DNA of 64,000 nucleotides from CCY15215 sp039194995 (lineage in GTDB: Bacteria > Cyanobacteriota > Cyanobacteriia > Cyanobacteriales > Spirulinaceae): contig JBCCVR010000005.1 of the NCBI GenBank assembly GCA_039194995.1, positions 1 to 64,000 on the forward strand. Reading direction: 5' to 3'. Positions 7,304 to 15,923 of this stretch are shown here, piece after piece; position 1 is the first letter of the stretch, and every line of letters begins with the position of its first letter. The notes beneath the pieces were generated by a model. The model had not been told where the DNA came from. It ran no database searches and worked only from the letters and a program-made list of their open reading frames with translations. Both the position numbers and the translations under genes were made by a program.

Positions 7304-10300
7304 ATGTGGCAAAAATTTTGGTATTTGGGTTGTTTTGGACTGGGTTATATGGCGATCGCCGCGCCCCCCGTCTTCTCTCAATCCATCGTCCCGGCTAATG
7401 ATGGGACGGGAACAATTGTTATTTTGGACGGAGATACTTATAATATTTCTGGTGGTATGCTCGGCGGCGAGAACTTATTTCACAGCTTATCAGAATTGGG
7501 ACTCGATGTCGGAGAAATTGCTAATTTTTTAGTCGATACCAATATTGAGAATATTCTCGCTCGAGTGGTGGGCGGCAATCCTTCTATTTTTGAAGGAACG
7601 CTGCAAATTAGTGGCGGCACGGCAAATTTATATCTGATGAATCCTGCGGGAATTCTCTTTGGCGAAAATGCCCGCTTAAACGTATCGGGAGACTTTTTTG
7701 CTACGACGGCTACTGCGATCGGTTTTGGCGGCGATCGCTGGTTTGAGGCGTTTGGAAATAATGATTATGCAAACTTAAGCGGCACGCCTTTTCTCTTTGC
7801 AGCCGATCGCGGCGGTTTCGCGATCGTCAATACCGGACGCTTAGAAGTTTCAGAGGGACGGCGTTTAACGTTACTGGCAGGAAGTATCATTTCTACGGGA
7901 GAATTAATTGCTCCCGGGGGCAATATTTCTGTTGCAGCCATTCCCGAAACCAGCTTAATTCGACTGTCTCAACCGGGCGGTTTATTGAGTTTGGAAATCG
8001 AACCCCCGCGAGATGAAAAAGGGACGATTTTACCTCTAAATCCCCTTACTTTGCCTGCTTTATTAACCGGAGAACTTGAAAATTTTCAATCTATTGCACC
8101 AGGAATAACCCAAATTTCCGGAACGGTTTCCGTTGCTTCTTCGGACGTTAATATTCTCGAATTGGGAGAAATTGCCCCCCCAGAAATTAATATTCTCGGC
8201 GATCGCGTTGCCCTTCTCGATGCCGATATCGATGCTTCCGGGTGGGGTGGGGGAGGAAGTATGAGAATTGGCGGCGATCGCCGGGGAGAGGGCAAGTTAC
8301 CCCGCGCCAGCAGAACGTTTGTTGATGAAAATACCCGCATTCGTGCCGATGCTTTAGAGCAAGGAGACGGCGGCAATATTATTATTTGGTCGGATGAATT
8401 GACCGCGTTTGCCGGGAAAGTCAGCGCCCGAGGGGGAGAAGCGGAAGGCGATGGGGGCTTTGTGGAAGTGTCCGGTAAATCCAGCTTGATTTATGAAGGA
8501 GAGGCGGATTTAGGGAGCGATCGCGGCGATCGGGGAACGCTCTTGCTGGATCCTGAAGATATTATCATTCGCGCAGGCTCGGGGACGGGAACCGATTTTA
8601 CAACCTTACCCGATGTATTCCAATCTGAAGCGGGTTCGCCTTTCATTCTCTACGAAGATAATCTCGAACTTCTGGGGATTAATGCGAATGTTATTCTCGA
8701 AGCGAGTAACGACATTACTATCGAGTCTTTAAGTGATGGAATTTTAACATTTGCGGGAACGGGAGAGATATCCTTTCGCGCCGATACTGACGGAGACGGC
8801 TCTGGCTCGTTTTCAATGGATACGGATAATATTATCGTTACGACTGGGCGATCGCTGGAAATATCCGGCGCGAGCGTGACGACGGGGGTGCTAACTACAA
8901 GTTCTGGAGTCGTGGGAAGTTCTGGGGGAGCCGTCACGCTCGCCGCTACTAATGGTAGCGTGACAACAGGAGAGATCTCGACAGGCTCGGAGGCAGCGGA
9001 TGGGGGTAGTGTCTCAATTTCCGCCATCAATGGCAATATTGGCATCACTGCAATCACTTCAGGACTCGATCCCGGAACGGGGAGTGGGACTGGCGGTAAT
9101 ATTACCCTATCTGCAACGGGAGATATCAAGATAACAGATAGTCTTCTCTCGGGGGCGCTGGATCGCTCGAATAGTGGCGGAATCGCAACAGGGGGGAATA
9201 TTTCTCTCAATGCTGGCGGGGCGATCGCGATCGGAACGTCGATTTTTAGCGCGGTTGCCGGTTCTGGAAATGCGGGGGAAGTCGCCCTCTCTGCGGGAGG
9301 CGATATTGCGATCGGGCAGGGAATTTTTGCTTTCTCCACCGGAGGGAATGGTAACGCGGTGACGTTGAGCGGCGAAGATATCAGCCTAGGGGTGATTTCC
9401 AGTGCGAGTTTTGCAGGCGGTACGGGAGGCAATATCGATGTTACCGCAACGGGAACGTTTCGAGCCTTTGCGTCATTATTTATCGATACAGAGGGTGATA
9501 GTAGTTTTATCCGCTTTCAGGATGGCTCTATCCAAAGTCTAGAGAATGTTACTACCAATTCCGAAACAGGAGTTAGTCTCTCCAGTGCGGGAGTTACAGG
9601 GAATGGCTCCATTGTCATTCGCCACGGTGGAGATATTTTTACCGTCGGGGATTCCCTGACCAATGGGACGTTAGGAGAAATCGATGCTGGAGATTTTCTC
9701 CTTTCCCCGAATCGCGCTTTTGATAGAGATTTTAGTGCGAGAGAAATTTCGATCCTTACATTCACATCAGATTCGCTTCCCTCTTCCCAAACTCGTCCCC
9801 TCTCCGCTCTCTCCCTCAACAGTTCCGGCGATCGCGGCAACTCAACAACCCTTGAACTTGCTTCCCTCGCAGAAGCCAAAGCAAAATTAGCGGATATTGA
9901 AGCCCTAACAGGGGTGAAGTCGGCGATCGTCTATGCCAGTTTCTTGCCGCGATCGCTGGCCGGGCGTTCTGACTTTACCAACCGCGAAGCGCAAACGAGT
10001 CAAGCCTTTCGAGCCTTACTCGACCCCGGAACGACATTAGATGCACCGCCGATCGCGTTTGCCCCACAAGATAGCGATGTTTTGGAATTGCTGCTCATTT
10101 CTGCCGATGGAGAGCCGAAGCGGTGGCGAATTGAGGGCGCAACGCGGGAAAAAGTGAGAGAGATTGCATTTGAATTTCGCCGCACGGTAACGAATGTTCG
10201 CCGCCCTAGTGCCTATCTTAAATCCGCGCAACAACTCCATCGTTGGTTAATTGCCCCATTGGAAGCAGAATTAGAGGCGCGAGAACTGGAAAATCTAGCC

Positions 10301-11104
10301 TTTATTGTCGATGAAGGACTGCGATCGCTCCCCTTGGCTGCCCTTCACGATGGCGAGACGTTCCTGATTGAACGTTATAGCGTCGGCTTGCTCCCCAGTT
10401 TTACCCTCACCCAAACCGAATATACACCCCTCGCAGATTTATCGGTTTTGGCCATGGGGCGATCGGAATTTACCGAACTCGAACCCCTTCCCGCCGTACC
10501 CACAGAATTAGAAACGATCGCGGGTCGTCTTTGGCCGGGTAAATCCTTCCTGAATGAGGCTTTTACCTTCGACAATCTCAAGAGTACGCGAGCAAATGCC
10601 CCCTATGCGATCGTGCATCTGGCGACTCACGGGGAATTCCGACCGGGAAAACCGGGCAATTCTTACATTCAACTCTGGGACGAGCGCTTGCCCCTCGATC
10701 GCCTGCGAACCTTGCAATTTCGCGATCCTCCCGTAGAATTATTAGTATTGAGCGCCTGTCGGACGGCTTTGGGAGACAAAGATGCCGAATTGGGCTTTGC
10801 CGGACTGGCCGTGGCGGCGGGAGTTAAGTCTGCTCTAGGAAGTTTATGGTATGTGAGTGACGTGGGAACGTTGGGATTAATGACAAGTTTTTACGAACAA
10901 TTAAAACAAACTCCCGTGAAAGCCGAAGCCCTACGACGGGCGCAACTCGCTTTGTTACGCGGAGAAACCTATTTGGCCCAGAGAACTTTGCAGACTGAGA
11001 AGCAAGCGATCGCTTTGCCCGGAGAACTGAGAATCCCGAGCGATCGGACATTCTCTCATCCTTATTATTGGGGCGGATTTACTTTAATTGGCAGCCCTTG
11101 GTAA
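7304..11104 (+). CDS. Secreted TPS-domain / CHAT-protease fusion protein
   Basis: A 1266-residue protein with a signal peptide (ends near VFSQS), then a filamentous-haemagglutinin-type TPS domain (about residues 25-150; contains NLYLMNPAGILFGENA), a long Gly/Ser/Thr-rich beta-helix-like region rich in GGNI and SAGGDI motifs up to about residue 850, and a C-terminal CHAT domain. The CHAT active site is complete by sequence: His1109 in HLATHGEF and Cys1152 in LLVLSACRTALG. TPS domains are recognised by outer-membrane TpsB transporters; CHAT is a caspase-like cysteine protease fold. Together they imply a secreted or surface-displayed protease. No TpsB gene is nearby. The combination is known in cyanobacteria, but the substrate is unknown. 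Confidence 0.88.
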   Translation: MWQKFWYLGCFGLGYMAIAAPPVFSQSIVPANDGTGTIVILDGDTYNISGGMLGGENLFHSLSELGLDVGEIANFLVDTNIENILARVVGGNPSIFEGTLQISGGTANLYLMNPAGILFGENARLNVSGDFFATTATAIGFGGDRWFEAFGNNDYANLSGTPFLFAADRGGFAIVNTGRLEVSEGRRLTLLAGSIISTGELIAPGGNISVAAIPETSLIRLSQPGGLLSLEIEPPRDEKGTILPLNPLTLPALLTGELENFQSIAPGITQISGTVSVASSDVNILELGEIAPPEINILGDRVALLDADIDASGWGGGGSMRIGGDRRGEGKLPRASRTFVDENTRIRADALEQGDGGNIIIWSDELTAFAGKVSARGGEAEGDGGFVEVSGKSSLIYEGEADLGSDRGDRGTLLLDPEDIIIRAGSGTGTDFTTLPDVFQSEAGSPFILYEDNLELLGINANVILEASNDITIESLSDGILTFAGTGEISFRADTDGDGSGSFSMDTDNIIVTTGRSLEISGASVTTGVLTTSSGVVGSSGGAVTLAATNGSVTTGEISTGSEAADGGSVSISAINGNIGITAITSGLDPGTGSGTGGNITLSATGDIKITDSLLSGALDRSNSGGIATGGNISLNAGGAIAIGTSIFSAVAGSGNAGEVALSAGGDIAIGQGIFAFSTGGNGNAVTLSGEDISLGVISSASFAGGTGGNIDVTATGTFRAFASLFIDTEGDSSFIRFQDGSIQSLENVTTNSETGVSLSSAGVTGNGSIVIRHGGDIFTVGDSLTNGTLGEIDAGDFLLSPNRAFDRDFSAREISILTFTSDSLPSSQTRPLSALSLNSSGDRGNSTTLELASLAEAKAKLADIEALTGVKSAIVYASFLPRSLAGRSDFTNREAQTSQAFRALLDPGTTLDAPPIAFAPQDSDVLELLLISADGEPKRWRIEGATREKVREIAFEFRRTVTNVRRPSAYLKSAQQLHRWLIAPLEAELEARELENLAFIVDEGLRSLPLAALHDGETFLIERYSVGLLPSFTLTQTEYTPLADLSVLAMGRSEFTELEPLPAVPTELETIAGRLWPGKSFLNEAFTFDNLKSTRANAPYAIVHLATHGEFRPGKPGNSYIQLWDERLPLDRLRTLQFRDPPVELLVLSACRTALGDKDAELGFAGLAVAAGVKSALGSLWYVSDVGTLGLMTSFYEQLKQTPVKAEALRRAQLALLRGETYLAQRTLQTEKQAIALPGELRIPSDRTFSHPYYWGGFTLIGSPW

Positions 11105-11233
11105 TCGGGAATTTGACTTTTTGAGGAGTCTAAGGCACATTCTTTCTTGGTTCATTCGTGTTATGGAACTGCCTCGATTCCTGATAAGGTAATATAGCTA
11201 GGTTTTCCCCGATCGCAGACTTGAGGAGAGAGT

Positions 11234-12943
11234 ATGAGCTATCGCATGAATCGCCGCGCCTATGCCGACACTTACGGACCCACTACTGGCGATCGCGTCC
11301 GTTTGGCAGATACGGAGTTGATTATCGAAGTCGAACGAGATTTGACGGTGTATGGGGATGAGGTAAAGTTTGGCGGCGGGAAGGTGATTCGGGACGGGAT
11401 GGGACAATCTCCCATTTCTCGCGCCGATGGGGCGGTAGATTTAGTGATTACCAATGCCCTCATTCTCGATTGGTGGGGCATTGTTAAAGCCGATGTGGGC
11501 ATTAAAGATGGCAAAATTGTCAAGATTGGCAAGGCGGGGAATCCTTACATTCAAAACAATGTCGATATTATTATCGGACCCGCTACGGAGGCGATCGCGG
11601 GGGAAGGTTCGATCCTGACGGCGGGAGGCATTGACGCGCACATTCACTTTATTTGCCCCCAACAAATCGAAACCGCGATCGCTTCGGGCGTGACGACGAT
11701 GATCGGCGGCGGGACGGGCCCGGCGACGGGAACAAATGCCACCACCTGTACGCCTGGGGCGTGGAATATTTACCGAATGTTACAAGCTGCCGATGCCTTT
11801 CCCCTCAATTTTGCCTTTTTGGGGAAGGGGAACAGCAGCCAACCCGAGGGACTGGTAGAACAGGTTAAAGCGGGGGTAGCGGGGCTAAAATTACATGAAG
11901 ATTGGGGGACGACTCCGGCGGCGATCGATACTTGTTTGAGCGTGGCGGATGAATATGACGTACAAGTTGCCATTCATACGGATACATTAAATGAGGCGGG
12001 ATTTGTAGAAGATACCATCGCCGCTTTCAAAAATCGAGCGATTCATACTTATCATACAGAAGGAGCCGGAGGGGGTCACGCGCCGGATATTATTAAAGTT
12101 TGCGGCGAAGCGAATGTGCTTCCCTCGTCTACGAATCCTACCCGACCTTACACCGCCAACACTCTCGAAGAACATCTCGATATGTTGATGGTCTGCCATC
12201 ACCTCGATCGCGGCATCCCTGAAGATGTGGCGTTTGCCGAATCTCGCATTCGTCGGGAAACCATCGCCGCCGAAGATATTTTGCACGATCGCGGCGCATT
12301 CAGTACCATCGCTTCCGACTCTCAGGCAATGGGACGGGTGGGGGAGGTCATTATTCGTACTTGGCAGACAGCTCATAAAATGAAAGTGCAATTCGGGCAT
12401 TTGCCGGAAGATAGCGATCGCAATGATAATTTACGGGCCAAGCGCTACGTTGCCAAGTATACGATCAATCCTGCGATTACTCACGGGATCGCGAACTATG
12501 TCGGCTCCATCGAAGAAGGAAAAATCGCCGATCTTTGCCTCTGGAAACCCGCCTTTTTTGGAGTGAAACCGGAAATTATTATTAAAGGCGGCGCGATCGC
12601 CTGGGCGCAAATGGGAGACCCCAATGCCAGCATTCCCACTCCCCAACCCGTCCATATGCGTCCCATGTTCGGCAGTTTTGGCGGCGCGATCGGGGCGACT
12701 TCTTTAACGTTTGTTTCCCAAGCAGCAATTGAAGGCGGAATTGCCGAACAAATTGGCTTGCAAACCCCAGTTGCGGCAGTGACTAATACTCGGAAAATTG
12801 GCAAAAAAGATATGAAACTTAACGATCTCATGCCTAACATTGAAGTCAATCCGGAAACTTACGAAGTCCGTGCCGATGGGGAATTATTAACCTGCGAACC
12901 CGCAACAGTTTTACCAATGGCACAGCGTTATTTTCTGTTTTAA
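11234..12943 (+). CDS. ureC: Urease subunit alpha
   Basis: UreC is the catalytic subunit of urease, hydrolysing urea to ammonia and carbamate at a dinickel site. The 569-residue sequence has the nickel-binding HIHF motif, the Lys that is carbamylated (GLKLHEDWG), HTDTLNEAGF, and the active-site flap motif MVCHHLDRGIPEDVAFAESRIR with Cys321. The ATG at 11234 follows AGGAGAGAG. A possible -10 (TAATAT, 11190-11195) lies 40 bp upstream. ureA, ureB and the accessory genes are not adjacent, so the urease genes are dispersed, as in several cyanobacteria. The stop codon overlaps that of the convergent gene. Confidence 0.97.
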   Translation: MSYRMNRRAYADTYGPTTGDRVRLADTELIIEVERDLTVYGDEVKFGGGKVIRDGMGQSPISRADGAVDLVITNALILDWWGIVKADVGIKDGKIVKIGKAGNPYIQNNVDIIIGPATEAIAGEGSILTAGGIDAHIHFICPQQIETAIASGVTTMIGGGTGPATGTNATTCTPGAWNIYRMLQAADAFPLNFAFLGKGNSSQPEGLVEQVKAGVAGLKLHEDWGTTPAAIDTCLSVADEYDVQVAIHTDTLNEAGFVEDTIAAFKNRAIHTYHTEGAGGGHAPDIIKVCGEANVLPSSTNPTRPYTANTLEEHLDMLMVCHHLDRGIPEDVAFAESRIRRETIAAEDILHDRGAFSTIASDSQAMGRVGEVIIRTWQTAHKMKVQFGHLPEDSDRNDNLRAKRYVAKYTINPAITHGIANYVGSIEEGKIADLCLWKPAFFGVKPEIIIKGGAIAWAQMGDPNASIPTPQPVHMRPMFGSFGGAIGATSLTFVSQAAIEGGIAEQIGLQTPVAAVTNTRKIGKKDMKLNDLMPNIEVNPETYEVRADGELLTCEPATVLPMAQRYFLF

Positions 12944-13521
12944 TCGAGTTCTTTGGGTTGAGTTTCTCGAAGGCTCTTCAAGCAAATCAAGGGCAAACCA
13001 AAGCCGATCGCGAGATTAACTGCCAACCAAATCAGAGAATCGGAATGACTCCAACCACGAATGAAAAAACCGCGTTTGGTTTCTGATAGCAAGGCATCCC
13101 AGATTAAATGAGCGGATATGCCAACGCAGAGGGCGATCGCCGCATCTCGCAACCAAGAGGATATGGTAAAGATTTGCTTTTGCGACATACCGATCAAACT
13201 CATCGTTAATAATCCAACGGGAAGTAAAACCGAGTGAAAAAGCCAACTTCTGTGTAAAAGAAAAGAAAATTTTGTTATTTTATAAAGAGGCAGATCCCAA
13301 TCGGGAATCGCCATATAAAAAAACTGACCCTCTAAAATGGGGACTTGAAGTTGGCGAAAGAAAAACAATCCGCTTGCACCCCAAATGACTCCGAGCAGAA
13401 AAATCAAAGGATTGAGATAGCGAATCCCTGTTTTGGCATAGCGATCGAGAAATATCCAGTAACTCCAGCCAGTCACTGCACCAATGACGAAGTGCATTAA
13501 TTTATCAGTAGAAATAGACAT
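12940..13521 (-). CDS. Membrane protein, possible DUF457/YdjM-type
   Basis: This 193-residue protein has four to five hydrophobic segments. It carries an early His (KLMHFVIGA), then PDWD, LLHRSWLFHS and a later AHLIWDALLS. This spacing of His and Asp resembles YdjM/DUF457 inner-membrane proteins annotated as metal-dependent hydrolases, but no activity is established for most of that group. The longest frame starts at a TTG (13539); the ATG at 13521 (MSISTDK) is preferred. Its TAA stop lies on the same TTAA tetramer as the ureC stop, so the two convergent genes end on the same bases. Confidence 0.65.
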   Translation of the reverse strand: MSISTDKLMHFVIGAVTGWSYWIFLDRYAKTGIRYLNPLIFLLGVIWGASGLFFFRQLQVPILEGQFFYMAIPDWDLPLYKITKFSFLLHRSWLFHSVLLPVGLLTMSLIGMSQKQIFTISSWLRDAAIALCVGISAHLIWDALLSETKRGFFIRGWSHSDSLIWLAVNLAIGFGLPLICLKSLRETQPKELD

Positions 13522-13630
13522 AAGCAATTCAAAATTCAAGATTTAGCGTTCATCCTTCAGAATCAAAGTTTTTTTGCTATACTGACTTTGCGATCGCCAT
13601 GAATATTCGTTTTTAAATTTTGCCTTAAGT

Positions 13631-14767
13631 ATGAATTATTCTATTTCACTGCTTTTAATCTTAACAACTTTTGCAGTCTTTTCATATCCTACTGTAGCAC
13701 AGAATTCGCCAAGTCAAGAAGTTCTGGAGTCTGGGGAACGGACTGAGGAAAAGAAAGCCTTATTTCCCATTCTCAAAGATGGCAAGTTAGGTTACATCGA
13801 TCGCGAGGGTAATCTCGAGATCGAACCTCAATTTATGTTTTCCTTGGCAGCGAGGCGATTTTCCGAAGGGGTTGCCGCGATCGCGATCGACGGTAGAGGC
13901 GGTCTGATCGATCGCCGGGGAAATCTCATTCTCGAACCTCAATTCGAGCATATTGGCGAGTTTTTTGCCGGGTTGGCACAGGTCAGTCAAGGGGGGAAAA
14001 ATGGTTTTATTAATGCTGCGGGGGAAATCGCGATCGCCTTACAATTTGATGCTGTCCGGGATTTTTCCGAGGGTTTGGCGGCGGTCAAAATGAATGGCAA
14101 ATGGGGTTATATCGATCGCCTAGGAGAAGTTGTTATCGAGGCACAATTCGAGGATGCTCTAGATTTTAATCGGCAAGGATTGGCAGCCGTTAAAATGGGC
14201 GATCGCTGGGGTGCGATCGATAAAATCGGTACAGTTATCGTTCCCCCAAGTTTCGAGCGCATCTTGCCCTTTCAAGAAGGCTTAGCGGCGTTCAAAATGG
14301 AGGGGAAATGGGGTTTTTTGAATGAAGATGGGGAAATCGCGATCGCACCTCAATTTCAGCGCGTGGGAAGTTTCTCGGAAGGACTAGCTTATATTGGTGT
14401 AGGCGATCGCGTAGGCTATATCAATCGGCAAGGCGAAATTGCCATAGAACCCGAATTCGAGGAAGGCGGCGATTTTTCCGAAGGATTGGCGATCGTTTCT
14501 CTAGCAGGAAAATGGGGTTTTATCAATGCAAATGGAGAAATTGCAATTTATCCCAAATATAATGCAGCGTGGGACTTTTCAGAAGGACTTGCCCGCATCA
14601 AAAGCGGACAAAAAATTGGCTTTATCAATCCAAAAGAAGAGTTGATTATTCTGCCTCAATTTCAAGGTGCAAGCGATTTTATTGATGGATTAGCGCGAGT
14701 AGAAATAAATGGTAGAATAGGCTACATCGACCGAACCGGACGTTTCATCTGGCCGCTCACCAATTAA
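13631..14767 (+). CDS. Secreted WG-repeat protein
   Basis: After a signal peptide (hydrophobic residues 4-22, cleavage near TVAQN) the protein consists of about ten WG-type repeats of 34-36 residues, each with a core such as KWGYIDRxGEVVIEAQF and a following FSEGLAxVK. WG (KWG/Leptospira) repeats form beta structures whose biochemical role is not known; most are extracellular or periplasmic. Two repeats have lost the Trp-Gly (for example GLIDRRG). Promoter and RBS are not distinctive. It is followed 46 bp later by a histidine kinase gene on the same strand, separated by an A/C-rich leader. Confidence 0.85.
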   Translation: MNYSISLLLILTTFAVFSYPTVAQNSPSQEVLESGERTEEKKALFPILKDGKLGYIDREGNLEIEPQFMFSLAARRFSEGVAAIAIDGRGGLIDRRGNLILEPQFEHIGEFFAGLAQVSQGGKNGFINAAGEIAIALQFDAVRDFSEGLAAVKMNGKWGYIDRLGEVVIEAQFEDALDFNRQGLAAVKMGDRWGAIDKIGTVIVPPSFERILPFQEGLAAFKMEGKWGFLNEDGEIAIAPQFQRVGSFSEGLAYIGVGDRVGYINRQGEIAIEPEFEEGGDFSEGLAIVSLAGKWGFINANGEIAIYPKYNAAWDFSEGLARIKSGQKIGFINPKEELIILPQFQGASDFIDGLARVEINGRIGYIDRTGRFIWPLTN

Positions 14768-14813
14768 TCAGACACCAACAACAAACAATAAATAACAAAC
14801 AACAAATCACGAA

Positions 14814-15908
14814 ATGAGTAAATTCAACTTAAGAAATCGTTTGTTTTTTTCTCATATTCTTGTTATTATCTTTGGTTTGGGGACATTTGTGGCTATTGTT
14901 AAATATTCTTCCCCTCGCTTCTTTGTGCTGCGTTTGGAACAACTAGAAAGAAGAGGCTTTTTAACTGTTCGCTCGGCTAGAACTTATTTAATTAATGGCT
15001 TTCACAGTGCGTTAGATAGCGGTACGTTTTGGTCTTTTGCGGTGGGTATTACTGCGGCGGGAGGCTTGAGTTATTTGTTCGCACAACGCATTACCAAACC
15101 GTTGAATACCATGCAGCAAATCACGCAGAAATTTGCTTCTGGGAACTTACAAGAACGAATGCCAGCCAGTGATATTCCCGAACTCAACGAACTAGCAATG
15201 AGTTTTAATCGCATGGCGAATAGTTTGGAAGATGTAGAACAAAGACGAAGAGAACTGATTAGCGATCTTACCCATGAATTGCGATCGCCTTTGACGGTCA
15301 TGCGTGGTTATTTAGAAGAATTAGCCGACGAGGCGATCGCGCCGTCTCCAGAATTATATTTGCGTTTGGTTCGAGAAACCAAGCGTTTAGAACGATTGAC
15401 CAACGATTTACAAGAACTTTCTAAAGCCGAAGCCGGTTATTTACCCATTCATTTAAAGTCGGTTAATTTGCATCCTTTATTAACATCTTTAGTCGAACGT
15501 TTTTCCGATCAACTGATGGAAGATAGCCCTGCCTTAAAATTAGAATATGGTGCAGATCTTCCCTCTGTTAATGCTGATGTCGATCGCATCGAGCAAGTTT
15601 TAGTGAATTTAATTGGTAATGGTTTGCACTATACCGAACAAGGGCATATTTTGGTGAAAGGATGGCGCGATCGCGAACGGGTTTGGATTGCTGTTGAAGA
15701 TACGGGAGTGGGAATTTCCGAGCAAGATTTACCGTTTATTTTTGAGCGATTTTGGCGGGCCGATCGCTCGCGATCTCGCTACTCGGGCGGGACGGGAATT
15801 GGTTTGGCAATTACCCGCCGTTTGGTAGAATTACAAAATGGTAAAATCGAAGTGGAAAGCGAATTGGGAAAAGGGAGTATCTTTCGCTTTTATCTTCCGA
15901 TTGCTTGA
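14814..15908 (+). CDS. HAMP-domain sensor histidine kinase (orphan)
   Basis: A 364-residue BaeS/ResE-type kinase. Two membrane segments (about 12-32 and 68-86) flank a very short exposed loop of some 35 residues; HAMP follows (RITKPLNTMQQITQKFASG), then the dimerisation/phosphoacceptor H-box with His154 (DLTHELRSPLTV) and a complete catalytic domain: N-box VNLIGNGLHYT, G1 EDTGVGIS, F-box FIFERFWRAD and G2 GGTGIGLAI. With so small an external loop it may sense a membrane signal. No response regulator is adjacent, so its partner is encoded elsewhere. It is followed 15 bp later by the MGS/lipid kinase gene. Confidence 0.92.
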   Translation: MSKFNLRNRLFFSHILVIIFGLGTFVAIVKYSSPRFFVLRLEQLERRGFLTVRSARTYLINGFHSALDSGTFWSFAVGITAAGGLSYLFAQRITKPLNTMQQITQKFASGNLQERMPASDIPELNELAMSFNRMANSLEDVEQRRRELISDLTHELRSPLTVMRGYLEELADEAIAPSPELYLRLVRETKRLERLTNDLQELSKAEAGYLPIHLKSVNLHPLLTSLVERFSDQLMEDSPALKLEYGADLPSVNADVDRIEQVLVNLIGNGLHYTEQGHILVKGWRDRERVWIAVEDTGVGISEQDLPFIFERFWRADRSRSRYSGGTGIGLAITRRLVELQNGKIEVESELGKGSIFRFYLPIA

Positions 15909-15923
15909 TTTTTAAAATGATTT

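Noticed and set aside
8650..9432. 260-codon frame opposite the TPS-CHAT gene
   Set aside because: It is the shadow of the Gly/Ser-rich repeats of the real gene; it is rich in Pro, Val and Ile without family features and has no start signals.
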